Shown here: positions 34,723-45,200 of the stretch, piece after piece | Layout of the letters: each line of letters begins with the position of its first letter | Numbering within the stretch: position 1 is the stretch's first letter | Origin: Closterium sp. Naga37s-1 | Lineage: Eukaryota > Streptophyta > Zygnematophyceae > Desmidiales > Closteriaceae | NCBI GenBank assembly: GCA_947471745.1 | Contig: CANJKZ010000777.1 | Span: forward strand, 1,488,501 to 1,552,500 | DNA length: 64,000 nucleotides | Direction of reading: 5' to 3' | Notes under the pieces: model-generated | What the model saw: only the letters and a program-made list of their open reading frames with translations | The model's database searches: none | What the model was told of the DNA's origin: nothing | Made by a program: the position numbers and the translations under genes

Positions 34723-37126
34723 ATGGCTTCCTCACCGCGTCCCAAGACGGCGGGGCTGCTCGCCCTCTGCCTGCTCTCCCTGCTTTCTGCGTCAATAGCT
34801 GCGCCTCTCGCCGGTCCTAAGTGCAAGAACCGGTTCCCCAAGTACCCGCTCTGCAAGTTCGTCAACGACATGGCCACTTCGTTCACGCCCACCGTCGTCG
34901 ACGCTGCCAGCGGGAAGACGCTTCAGATTAGCGCCTACCAGATCTACCACGTGAGTAATACCAAGGCAGAGCCATGATTTTCCGTGAAGCACCTTGTTAC
35001 CGTGACAAAACCTCGTGCTCCTGAGTTTTGACGAGCGTTTTTTCCCTCAATTCTTGATTGCCCCGGCTTGAATGCGCAGAAATTTCACCGCGACCTGCCG
35101 GCGACGAAGCAGTACGCGTACGGAATGGACGCGAAGACGGCGTCGTATCCGGGGCCCATCCTGATCGCGAAGAAGGGCGTGCGCACCAAGGTGTACTGGC
35201 AGAACAAGCTGCTGGACCGCCAGCACATGTTCACCAACGACTTCACGCTCATGCCTGGCATGGCCAAGCCCAAGATGGGCGGCATTCCCATCGGTGCGTC
35301 GCCACAGAAATTGCCTTCCTTTCCACGGCTGCCAATATTGCTCCCATTGTCGCTTCTCCCCATTTCCGTCCGCGCGGAGCTACTAGCCGTTGCTCATCAT
35401 TCCGACTCACGCATTGTCTTGCCATTGTGCGTCGGCATTTCCCCTCCGCAGTGGTGCACAGGCACGGAGGCGAGCAGATGAGCGATTTCGACGGGCACCC
35501 CGACGCGTGGTTCACGCAGTTCGGCGAGGTCGGCCCCACCTTCAAGTCGCGCCTGTACCGCTACGGCAACCAGCAGAGCGCGTCGCTCATCTGGTTCCAC
35601 GACCACGCGCTCGGGTGGACGCGGCTCAACACGGTGGCGGGGCTTGCCGGCGCGTACATCATCGTGGATCCCAAGGGCGAGGAGAAGAACCTCCAGTTCC
35701 TCCCGCAGCCCGGCAGCGGGCGCTACGTGCCTCTCGTTCTCGCCGACCGCTCGTTTTTCGCCAACGGGTCGATCGACTACCCGAACGTGGGGATCGTGCC
35801 GAAGGTGCACCCGAACTGGGTTCCCGAGTACTTTGGTAACCACATTCTCGTGAACGGCGTCGTGTGGCCGTACCTCAAGGTCCGGCGAGCGCTGTACCGC
35901 TTCCGCGTGCTGGGCGGGTCGAACGCGCGCTTTTACAACCTCAGGTTCACGTGCGCAGGACGCGGAGACTACCCCAACTTCACGCCCCCGCTGAAGGGCC
36001 CCAGCCTCGAGATTATCCAGGTAAACCGCTGCTCGTATGGAGCGCTGTCCACTAATGCAGCTCATAGGGATTTCCTCTGCTAGTACTTGCCGGTACATAA
36101 CCAACTTCCCATGTGCTTTTGTTTTCCCGTCTCAACCATTTTATATTTCTTCTGTTGCCACGGTTCAGATCGGTTCGGATGGCGGGTACCTGGCGGCGCC
36201 GGTGCGCATGTCGTCGCTGCTGGTGATGCCGGGCGAGCGGATGGACATTCTGGTGGACTTCAACGGCGCGCCCGGGCACTGCAAGGACGTCATTCTCACC
36301 AACGACGCACGCGCCCCGTACCCCGCCGGCGAGCCCGCCGACGCCAACACGGGCGTCGTCATGCGCTTCGTGCTGAAGAAGACCAAGATCCCCTCCCCGC
36401 CCATCCCTAGCTCCCTCGTCGTACGTCTCGAATCCCCTCCCCGCCTGTCACTACCATCCTCGTCGTACGTCTTTGCTCTTTGAAACAGACTCTCGCCTCT
36501 AACTATTTTCTTGTTTCTTGCTCCTTGCTGGTTTTCTCGTCCCTTGGTTCATTCGTTTTTTTAACCCTTCCCCACACCCCGCCGAGACGGAGCAGAGCAT
36601 TCCTCGGGTGGATGTTGCTAGCGCGGTGCGGTCGCGGTTCAACACGTTGGTAGAGATCATGGACCCCGCGACGCAGCTGCCCATCCGCGTGACCATCGAC
36701 GGCAAGATGCACCACGACCCCGCCACCGAGATCGCCAAGGAGGGCACGGCGGAGCTGTGGAACATCATCAACCTCAGCGCGGACGCGCACGCCATGCACC
36801 TGCACCTCATCCAGCACCGCCCCATCTCGCGCCGCCCCTTCGACATCGCCAAGTTCCAGGCAGGCAAGTGCTCGTTCAAGGACAAGAGCAAGCCCAGCTG
36901 CTACACTGGCCCCGCTGTTGAGGTGAACGCGAATGAGCGCGGGTGGAAGGACACGACCCTGTCGCAGCCTGGCCAGGTGCTCACGATTTACACTCCGTTC
37001 TACCAGCAGTCGGGGGTGAAGACCTTCGAGTTTGACGCGAGCCGCGGGCCGGGCTATGTGTGGCATTGCCACATGCTGGAGCACGAGGAGAACGACATGA
37101 TGCGGCCGCTCCTCATCACCAAGTGA
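34723..37126 (+). CDS. LPR: LPR1-like secreted multicopper oxidase (bacterial CotA type, probable ferroxidase)
   Basis: Five exons: 34723-34950, 35080-35293, 35452-36020, 36169-36420, 36587-37126, with GT-AG introns of 129-166 bp, giving about 600 aa. A signal peptide (MASSPRPKTAGLLALCLLS...) is followed by three cupredoxin domains. The four copper motifs are visible: HRHGG (residues 150-154), WFHDHA (195-200), HAMHLHL (489-495) and WHCHMLEHEENDMM (580-593). The HCHMLEHEENDMMRP ending is characteristic of CotA/bilirubin oxidase and of plant LPR1/LPR2, whose usual length is about 580 aa, rather than plant laccases or SKU5. LPR1 proteins oxidise Fe(II) in the apoplast and tune phosphate sensing; a ferroxidase role here is inferred from family. 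The last acceptor could be 36586 or 36595 (both in frame). No exon echoes, unlike the next three genes. Confidence 0.9.
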
Positions 37127-37961
37127 GGGCAAAGGGATTAATGTATGCTTTCATGAACCTAGCTTGTTAGGGTAAGATGATACGCGTAAGCGTTTTGCTG
37201 TCATTGTAGAGTGCTTAGCGTAAGAAGAAGTAGGTCTCTTGTGGAGTTAATTTCTTGTGCTTAGGGTATCCTCCTGTATATTGCACATCGGAAATAATAT
37301 GATGCAATAAGTTTTGGTTAGAGTTTAGCTGCTCTCAAATTCGGGAACTCACTTTTATTTGCATAATCTACTGGGTTAGTTAATCATTTGTTTTTATGAC
37401 GTGCTGCTTGGTCAGGCTTACAGTTACACAGACTGCACACGGAATGTCAGTCAAGAACTCTGACACCTGCAGTTTCCGCGAACAGCTGCTGGTTGCTCTC
37501 CACTCTGGCTGTTTTGAATTGTGGCGCACACCTGTGATTGGACAATGCTACTTCGTACAACTGCGCGAAAAGCAGACATCCCAAGATTTCGCGCGCTTTC
37601 TGATTTGAATCCACATTGAGAACTCACAACCTTCCTCATGTGCGACATCTTTCCTTGCCGCTTCATCTTTTACTTACATAATTCCGCCTTTACATCGTTC
37701 ATCCGCCTTTCCTTGGTTCCTTCCGCTGCATCCACGCATTCCCTTGTTATGCTCAAGTGAATTATCTCGGCGATATGCCAGACTTGTTATCAAGGGTTCT
37801 TTCAGAGTTTTTCCTGGCGGACCGCATCATGCTGGCATGACCTGGTGGAGGTCGATTATTCTGCAGTGAAAATAAAGCAGCCAGTTTGTATTTATTTCTG
37901 AGCGGAAGCTCGTTCTATATCTCCGCTTGTTGTGAGACTGAATCTCTCAAATCGACCTGCA
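37127..37961. other. Intergenic between multicopper oxidase and glycosyltransferase-like gene
   Basis: 3' flank of the oxidase (AT-rich, cggaaataatatgatgcaataag at 37288-37310 could hold the polyadenylation signal) and 5' flank of the next gene. No other feature seen. Confidence 0.5.
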
Positions 37962-40900
37962 ATGTTTCAAATGACAGCATGGAGCAGGCCCGCGACTCTA
38001 ACGTTTTTTCTACTGGTGTTCGTCACGGCGGTTTCAGCCGGTTCAGACAAGAACGAGATGGATTCCATCTCGTCCTCTAAACTACTAACTGTAACATTTG
38101 ACGAGCTAACTGACGATCAGTTCCACGAGGACCACGGACTGTGGGGCCTCCGGAAGACGTCGCTTGACGACTGCGAGTTGATCGGAAAGGCGGGAATCTG
38201 CGACAGAGCAGACGCGCTGATGATCGCTGAGGTACGTCTGACCGCGACGAAGCAAGCTGACACAAAGATTTCTGGTGACGGTTAACAGGGGAACGGACGA
38301 GTAAGGGAGAGGGGAGAGATAGAAAGAGATTGCACGTTTGTTACTTAGCATTGAAAACGCATGCCTCTCTACTTAATTTGTTGTCAAATCTCCCTTTTTC
38401 TTCAGGGCGATCTGGGTTCGCGTCTGCACGCTGTTTGTGCGGCATTCGCTGTAACGCATCTCACGGATGTTACCACTATCGCCGTGTGGCCCAGCGACGA
38501 GCACATGCCGCACATCCGCTTCGCGGACCTCTTCGCCGTCGCGAAAAACAGCACCGGTCGGAGCAGCACGCGCAGAAGAAGAGAGCGCGAGGATTCCCTG
38601 TGGGTGCGCAGCGTCTCGTGGCCGATCGACGACTGGCGGGACCACCTCGAGCCCACCAGGGAAACGGTAAGTGGCTGCTGCGGTTTCCTAGCTTCACGAC
38701 GCTTTGACTCGATCGTCAAGATTTGACTAATGATATTTGCGCGGATTGGAGAACCGCTCCACGAGAGAATCCGCGTCTTCGCGTTTTGCGGACTCGAGAG
38801 GTCCGTTTCCTTCTCCAGACTAGGGATGCCTGACCTTTTGCGCTATCGGCATCGTCGATACCCCATCCAGGTGTCCGTCCCAGCGTGCAGCCACGGCGGG
38901 GCTGCGGGCGGGATGCACAACCATGCTGCGGACAGTTTCGAGCTTTTCTTCTCTCCGGAGACGAACACGTGGTTGAAAGCGGTGAGTGGGTAACTGGCTG
39001 GGAGATATGAGTGGGTCGCAAGTGTAAGACAAGTTCTTGAAACGAGCGGCACGAGAGGTGCGAGTGCTGAGCCGTGCTGCGGATAGCGCCGAGCCCTTAT
39101 TCCCTCCTGGGATGAACACGTGGTTGAGAGCGGTGGGTGGCGAAGAGACGCGGGTTTTTGAGACTTCTCAAACAAGAGAGGTTGATGAGGTTCTGTAGCA
39201 GCTAGTCTGCTTTCTTCGCTCTCATCGCGTATGGGTGGTCCCCCGCTTCCTGCTCGTCATTCTCGTCCTTGCTCCGACATGGACGTGCTGCCATCGTAAC
39301 CTTCTCCCCATCCCCCACTGACAGCGACATGTCCCCCCTCCACCCCATCCGAGTTGACTTATGAACTCTTAAAAAAAAACCTGCCTGCGAATACCCATCA
39401 GGCGCCCATTTTACCAACAACCGTCTGCTCCCCGGCAGGACTCTTGACCCGTACGCGTAAGAGCAATCCGCAGCAGTCGAAGTCTCTTCTTAGTGGACTC
39501 AAAAGTCTCCCCATCCCCCATCCTCCCTTCCACCAGGACGCCATGGAAGCGTGCGAGTACGAGCAGGCCGTGCAGGCGTGCCTGGCGTCGCTGCACCCGT
39601 CGCCAGCCGTCGCCGTGACGGTGGAGCGCGAGAATCTCAGTCGCATCCGTGCGTCGCACGCTGTGCTCCCCGAGGTATGCACGTCGCACGCGCATGGTGT
39701 GTGTGTGTGGGGGGGGGGGAGGTGGTATGGTCTGGGCCGGCGCTGCGCCACAGTTGTTTCAGTTTTTTTAGCTTTCCTGCCAATTCCCCTCTTTCCCCGC
39801 TTGCGCTCTCCCGTATCACCATCCGCACTGATTCTCCCACGACAGTCCACTCGCCGTGCACTCACAACATTCCCTGCTTCCCCGTCTCCCAAATCTCCAT
39901 CCCGATTTCTCCGTCCCCTGAATCTTCCATCCTCCTTATAGAACGGACTCGATTACAGCGCTTCCGGGTGCGAGCAGCAGCCCGGGGCTGCAGCGGGCAC
40001 CTGCGCCATGCGCCAACCCAGCAGCCCCTACCTTATCACGCCCTCCCGCCCTGACCTGGGGCTGGAGAAGCGGGAGGGGGAGAACGGGGAAGCGGAGACG
40101 GCGGAGACGGCGGAGCGGGAGGGGGAGGACGGGTACAGCCCGCCCTTCGCCCTGAGAGCCACTGAGGCCCGCACTGCCCGCTGCCGCGGGAATGAGAGGG
40201 GCGGGGGAGGAGGGCGCGCGCGGAACAGGACTTTGGCGGGCGAGCGGGTGGGCGCTGTGGGGGATGAGGAGGAGCATGGGGTGCCGGCGGTTGATGGGGC
40301 GGAGTTGGGGAGTGTAGATGGGGATGCGCGAGAGGATGGAGGGACGACGGTGGACGAGACGCTGGAGTGCACTCGCTTGGAGGTGCGTGTTGATGGAAGT
40401 GAGGGTGTTGAGGTGGTAGTTTGAGGTGGCAGTTTGAGGTGGCAGTTTGAGGTGGCAGTTTGAGGTGGCAGTTTGAGGTGGCAGTTTGAGGTGGCAGTTT
40501 GAGGTGGCAGTTTGAGGTGGCAGTTTGAGGTGGCAGTTTGAGGTGGCAGTTTGAGGTGGCAGTTTGAGGTGGCAGTTTGAGGTGGTAGTTTGAGGTGGCA
40601 GTTTGAGGTGGCAGTTTGAGGTGGCAGTTTGAGGTGGCAGTTTGAGGTGGCAGTTTGAGGTGGCAGTTTGAGGTGGCAGTTTGAGGTGGCAGTTTGAGGT
40701 GGCAGTCTGAGGTGGCAGTTTGAGGTAGTAGTTTGAGGTGGTAGTTTGAGGTGGCAGTTTGAGGTGGCAGTTTGAGGTGGCAGTTTGAGGTGGCAGTTTG
40801 AGGTGGTAGTTTGAGGTGGTAGTTTGAGGTGGTAGTTTGAGGTGGTAGTTTGAGGTGGTAGTTTGAGGTGGTAGTTTGAGGTGGTAGTTTGAGGTGATAG

Positions 40901-41904
40901 TTTGAGGTGGTAGTTTGAGGTGGTAGTTTGAGGTGATAGTTTGAGGTGGTAGTTGTTTGAGGTGGTAGTTTGAGGTGGCCTGGTTGGAGTGCTGATGGGG
41001 ACCCGCGAGAGGGTAGTGGAGGGGCGAAAGCAGACGAGAGGTTGGAGTGCACTCGCCTGGAGGTGCGTGCTGGTGGAAGTGAGGGTGTTGAGGTGGTATT
41101 GAGGTGGGCGTTGGTGGGAAGGAGGGTATTCAGGTGATATGGAGGTGGGTGCTGGTGGGAAGGAGGGTATTTAGGTGGTGTTGAGGTGGTTCAGAGGTAG
41201 AGTGCCGAATGTGAGGCTGAAAGGGTAGAGGTGGGATGGGATGTGCCCGCTTCCCACTCATGTCTTCCTCCTCACTGTCCTGCCCTCCTTCCTCCTCACC
41301 TTCCTCTCCTTCTTCCTCTCTTCCTCCTCACTTCCTCCTCTTCTTCCCGGCTCCCCCAACTGGCATACCTCTTTGCTCTGACCTGTGCTCCACTGGTGCT
41401 GATCCCCTTCTCCTTCTCGTCTCTGCCTGGATTCGTGACAGCTTAAGACGTGCTTCATACTGCTGCTCTATCTCCTCCCTCCCCTTCCACCCCTCCCTTT
41501 CGCTCCCCCACCATCCCCCCCAGCTGCCGGAGTACTTCGCTCTGAGCTTCGCCCACGGGCTGCTCTCCCCTTCGCCCCCCTCACCCCCGTCGCCCCTCGC
41601 CCCCCCTCGCCGCTCTGCTACCTCGTGCCCCTCATTCCCAACCCCAATCTCTCCCCCATTCCTCCCTCACTTCCCTTCCTTCCATCCCCACCAGCTCGCG
41701 GAGCTCTTCGCCCTGAGCTTCGCGCACGGGCTGCGCGCCCCCTCGCCCGCCTCGCCCCTCGCCCGCTTCGTGGCAGCCCAGGGCATGCAGCGCACACGCG
41801 CCTTCCTGCTGCTGCCACCACGGTCACGGACCCTCCCCCTACCCCGCCCGGAACAGACACAGGGAATGATCCCAAGCAGGACTGGTGTCCAAGGTATAGG
41901 ATGA
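37962..41904 (+). CDS. Secreted glycosyltransferase-like protein (fucosyltransferase-superfamily style)
   Basis: Six exons: 37962-38231, 38406-38666, 38871-38981, 39537-39674, 39942-40382 and 41695 to about 41904; every intron is phase 0. The start at 37962 has a purine at -3 and gives a signal peptide (MFQMTAWSRPATLTFFLLV). Exon 2 reads GDLGSRLHAVCAAFAV...TIAVWPSDEHMPHIRFADLF. This resembles the G-x-G-N-R-L-x-A...W-P/D-H nucleotide-sugar site of NodZ/FUT8-like and related fucosyltransferases. Exon 4 (CLASLHPSPAVAVTV) and the last exon (LAELFALSFAHGL) match the later 'LRPSPxV' and 'xxFALSRA' style segments of such proteins. Exon 5 is acidic and low-complexity. Probably Golgi/secretory; donor and acceptor substrates unknown. 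The 3' end is uncertain. The long intron 5 holds a 13-bp minisatellite and exon echoes. Confidence 0.6.
39071..39140 (+). repeat. Echo of exon 3 end plus donor (glycosyltransferase-like gene)
   Basis: Degenerate copy of the last ~60 bp of exon 3 (38871-38981) and its donor: both read gaacacgtggttga(a/g)agcggtg(a/g)gtgg. It lies in intron 3 and has no acceptor. Confidence 0.75.
40410..40978 (+). repeat. 13-bp minisatellite, about 43 units
   Basis: Tandem gaggtggcagttt, with gaggtggtagttt variants concentrated in the right third. It lies in intron 5 of the glycosyltransferase-like gene. The minus strand has no stop in any frame of the unit, which produces a long spurious open frame of 13-residue repeats. 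Confidence 0.95.
40993..41096 (+). repeat. Echo of exon 5 end plus donor beyond the minisatellite
   Basis: Copy of 40312-40416: ggagtgcactcgc(t/c)tggaggtgcgtg, then ggaagtgagggtgttgaggtgg. The minisatellite therefore sits between two copies of the same exon-donor segment. Confidence 0.85.
41346..41610 (+). repeat. Two echoes of acceptor plus start of the last exon
   Basis: 41510-41610 (cccccagctgccggagtacttcg..., reading LPEYFALSFAHGL) and a weaker one at about 41346-41380 (reading LAYLFALT) mirror the acceptor and beginning of the exon at 41695 (LAELFALSFAHGL). The copy at 41695 is taken as the real exon because it continues furthest (ARFVAAQGMQRTRAF). Confidence 0.7.
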
Positions 41905-42238
41905 GGCTACGCCTGGGACTCTTCCATCATTTTGGGGGCTATACGAGCAAAATGAATATCACTTGGTGGGCGCTGCTGTTGCTGAATCAACCGGAAAAAC
42001 AGAGAGAGTAGAGACAGGGTGGCTGATGGATTCTCTCTCTGTTGCTGTAGCACCGTGCTCTTATAATCCCTTGCACATTCTTTCTGTCTGTCTCCCACTC
42101 CTCACACTGCCTCTTCGCCCGTTTCCCTACACTTGTTGCCGTGCTGCTCTCTACCCGATCCCTCTCTTCCTGCCTCCCTCCATCTTAACCAAAGTGCCTC
42201 TCTCCCTTCCTTCCTCTCTGCCGCCCTCCATCCATTCC
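41905..42238. other. Gap between glycosyltransferase-like gene and TBL main exon
   Basis: Must contain the 3' end of the first gene and probably a first exon of the TBL gene encoding its membrane anchor; the stretch 42060-42248 is pyrimidine-rich like an intron end. A short hydrophobic reading MNITWWALLLLN at 41952 is a weak candidate only. Confidence 0.35.
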
Positions 42239-45200
42239 ATGCACACAGATGCCAATCGAAGGCAGCTCCAGGACTCCTGGAACCCTTCCCCTGATTCTTC
42301 CTCCTCTGATTGGTCGAGCTCTCCTGACACATCGTCTCAGTGGTCAGCACCAGCTGACACGTCATCTGATGGGTCACCTCCAGCTGGCACGTCATCTGAT
42401 TGGACGGCACCAGCCGACTCCTCTTCCTCCTCCGACTACTCCTCCCCGTCTCCTGATTGGTCCGCCAGCACCACACCTTCTCCTCCTCCCCCTTCTGATT
42501 CGTCCACTGACACGGGAGCCACCAACTCTGATTGGGTGTCCACCAATGAATGGCAGACACCTAGCAGCCCCTCTCCGCCGCCTCCTGATTGGTCCGTTCC
42601 TTCCCCTTCGCCGCCTTCTGATTGGTCTGTGCCTTCTCCCCCGCCGCCTTCTGATTCGACGGGAGACACCTCGTCTTCTGGTAGCTGGTGGCCCTGGGGT
42701 TCCTCAGGTGACAGCTCAGGTGAAAGCTCAGGTGAAACAACAAGCAGCGGTGACCAGACAGCTAGTGACAGCCAGTCAACATCGGACTACCAGCCTACTG
42801 ATTACCAGACACAGTCCCCACCTCCCCCGAGCCCACCTCCCCCGAGCCCACCCCCACCCAGCCCTCCCCCTCCTGCTGACACTTACACTGACCCAGGCTC
42901 TGTAACTGCCGACCCTGCATCTACTGGTGCTCCTGCTGGTGATACTAATACCTATACCGATTCAGGTGCTGCTGTGGATCCTGCATGGGGTGCTGGTACT
43001 GACCCTAATGCTGCTACTGCGGATAACACTGCTGACATTGCAGCTGCCACTGACGCGGCTGCTTCTTCAGGTGCATCTTCAGGTGCTACCGACGCCTCAG
43101 GTGCTTCCTCAGGTGTCGACGGTTCAGTCTCCTTTGTGTCGAACGAGGGAGGTGACCCTAGCAGCAGTGACAGTAGCGGTGGTGACAGCAGCGGAGGTGA
43201 CAGTAGCGAGGACGAGGGGCCTCTAACGAGCAACCCATCGTATGGTGCCACGATGGGCGGGGACGAAGCAATGGATTCGACCACGTGCAACATATACGAG
43301 GGCGAGTGGGTGTGGGACGAGGACAACCGTCCTGCGTACAACATGGACTCTTGTCCCTTCATAAACGTAAGCCTCTGAGGAGCCATGGTGGGAACAGCCG
43401 GTGGTGATAGTAGCGGTTGTGATACTAATGGTGGTGACTGTAACGTGGTGGCACTGGCAGCGGTGATTATAACCGTGGTGATAGTGATGGTGGTGCTTGT
43501 GGTCGTGGTGATAATAGTGGTGGTTTTCCTTCATCAGCATGAGGCGTTTTTGCATGTCTGTGCACTGTAAGGGGGCCAATGTGTGTGGAAACTCTCTGGC
43601 TCACCTTGCATTCATCATGTTAGCGTTGGGTGGGTCCTTCCTCTCTCTCGAGCTGGCTCAAAACTCGACTTATCACACGCGCAATGTGTGTGGAAGCCCC
43701 TTGGCTCACCTCGCATTCATCTAAGCGTTGGGTGGATCCCTCCTCTCTCGTCTTCCTACTCTCTCGTACCCCCTCCCGTACTCTGCAATTCTCCCTTTCC
43801 GGTCCCCCTTTCACTCTTGTCCTCGTATCTCTTCTCCCCTCCCTCTCTTTCTCTCCTCCCTTCCCACCATTTCCTCCACTCCGCTCAACGTCTCTCCACC
43901 ATGCTGTGTGTCCCCGAAAAACTTATCCACCTTATCACTACCACTCCTGACGCTCCCTCATATGCTTTCTGAGCGGCATCCTACCCTTTCCGCCCCCCTC
44001 CTGCGCTCTCTTCCCCTCTCGTTCCCGGCATGGCAGTCTGTGTCGCCCACAACCAACTGCCTCAGACAGAAGTACGGCCGGCAGGACCACTCATGGATGG
44101 TGAGTCCTTCTGAGTCAATCAACGCAAAAGTCACGTAGGCAGAAGTACAGCCGGCTGGAGAATTCGCAGATGGTGACCCCCTGCTGAGCCCTTATGACGT
44201 GAGGGAGGTGAGGGAGATGAGAGGGCGGAGAGAGTGGAGAAACGTATGGCACGTCACTTCGTTCAAAAATTCAAGCCACTGAGAGCCCTGCAAGCTAAGC
44301 CCATCCGCATCACAAGTGCTACATGCGTCTTCTCATGAATCCACCTTCTCGTATTGCCTTTTTTCTTCTTCCCCCTCACTCCCCTCTCTCCCCTCTCTGC
44401 CCCGCTCTGCCCCTCTCTACCCCTCTCTACCCCTCTCTTCCCCTCTCTGCCCATCTCTACCCCTCGCTGCAGCGCTACTCGTGGAAGCCAAAGCAGTGTG
44501 GCGGCAACATCCTTCGCTTCCAAGCGGCCGACTTCGCCCAGAAGATGCAAAACAAGTGAGTCTCAGGGAGTGCAGCAAGGGTAGCGAGGACAGGGAGTGC
44601 AGCAAGGGCAGGGAGTGCAGTGAGTGCAGGGAGGGTGAGTGCGGGGAGGGCAGCGAGGGCAGGGAGGGCAGGGAGGGCAGGGAGGGCAGGGAGGGCAGGG
44701 TGGGCAGGGAGGGCAGGGTGGGCAGGTAGGGCAGTGAGTGCAGTGAGGGTGAGTGCGGGGAGGGCAGGGAGGGCAGTGAGTGCAGGGAGGGTGAGTGCAG
44801 GGAGGTCAGGGAGGGCAGTGTCCGACCTGTGGTGCTACCTCCAACTTATGCTGTTCCCTCTGCCGACCCCCCCCTCTCCTTCCCTCGTTTCCTTTCCATT
44901 TCCTGAACTCCCCAGCTACGCTGATCCCCTTTGGAAAAGCGATCGTTTAGCTTTCTTTTTCAGCTTTTCTGACTTGCTTAGAATTTCGCCCTGGAAAATC
45001 TCCCCAGAGGCGCTCCTGAACTCCCCAGTTGAGCTTTCCCCCACCTCCTCCTTGCTTTCTCATCGCTCCTTTCCCCCGACCTCCTCCACCCATTTCCCTC
45101 CAACCCTTTATCGCCCTCCCTGATCCCATCCTTCCTTGTGCCTGACAGGGTGATTGCTCCTGCGAGCAACTTGTCACCAATGGTGTAACAGCCTGGCCCT

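Noticed and set aside
40036-41052. 338-codon minus-strand open frame of 13-residue repeats (LPPQTATSNCHLK type)
   Set aside because: It is a by-product of the 13-bp minisatellite, whose unit has no stop on the minus strand in any frame. It covers an intron and the end of exon 5 of a plus-strand gene.
43223-43579. His-rich minus-strand frame after TBL exon 1
   Set aside because: Produced by ggtggtgat-type repeats in the intron; no conserved domain.
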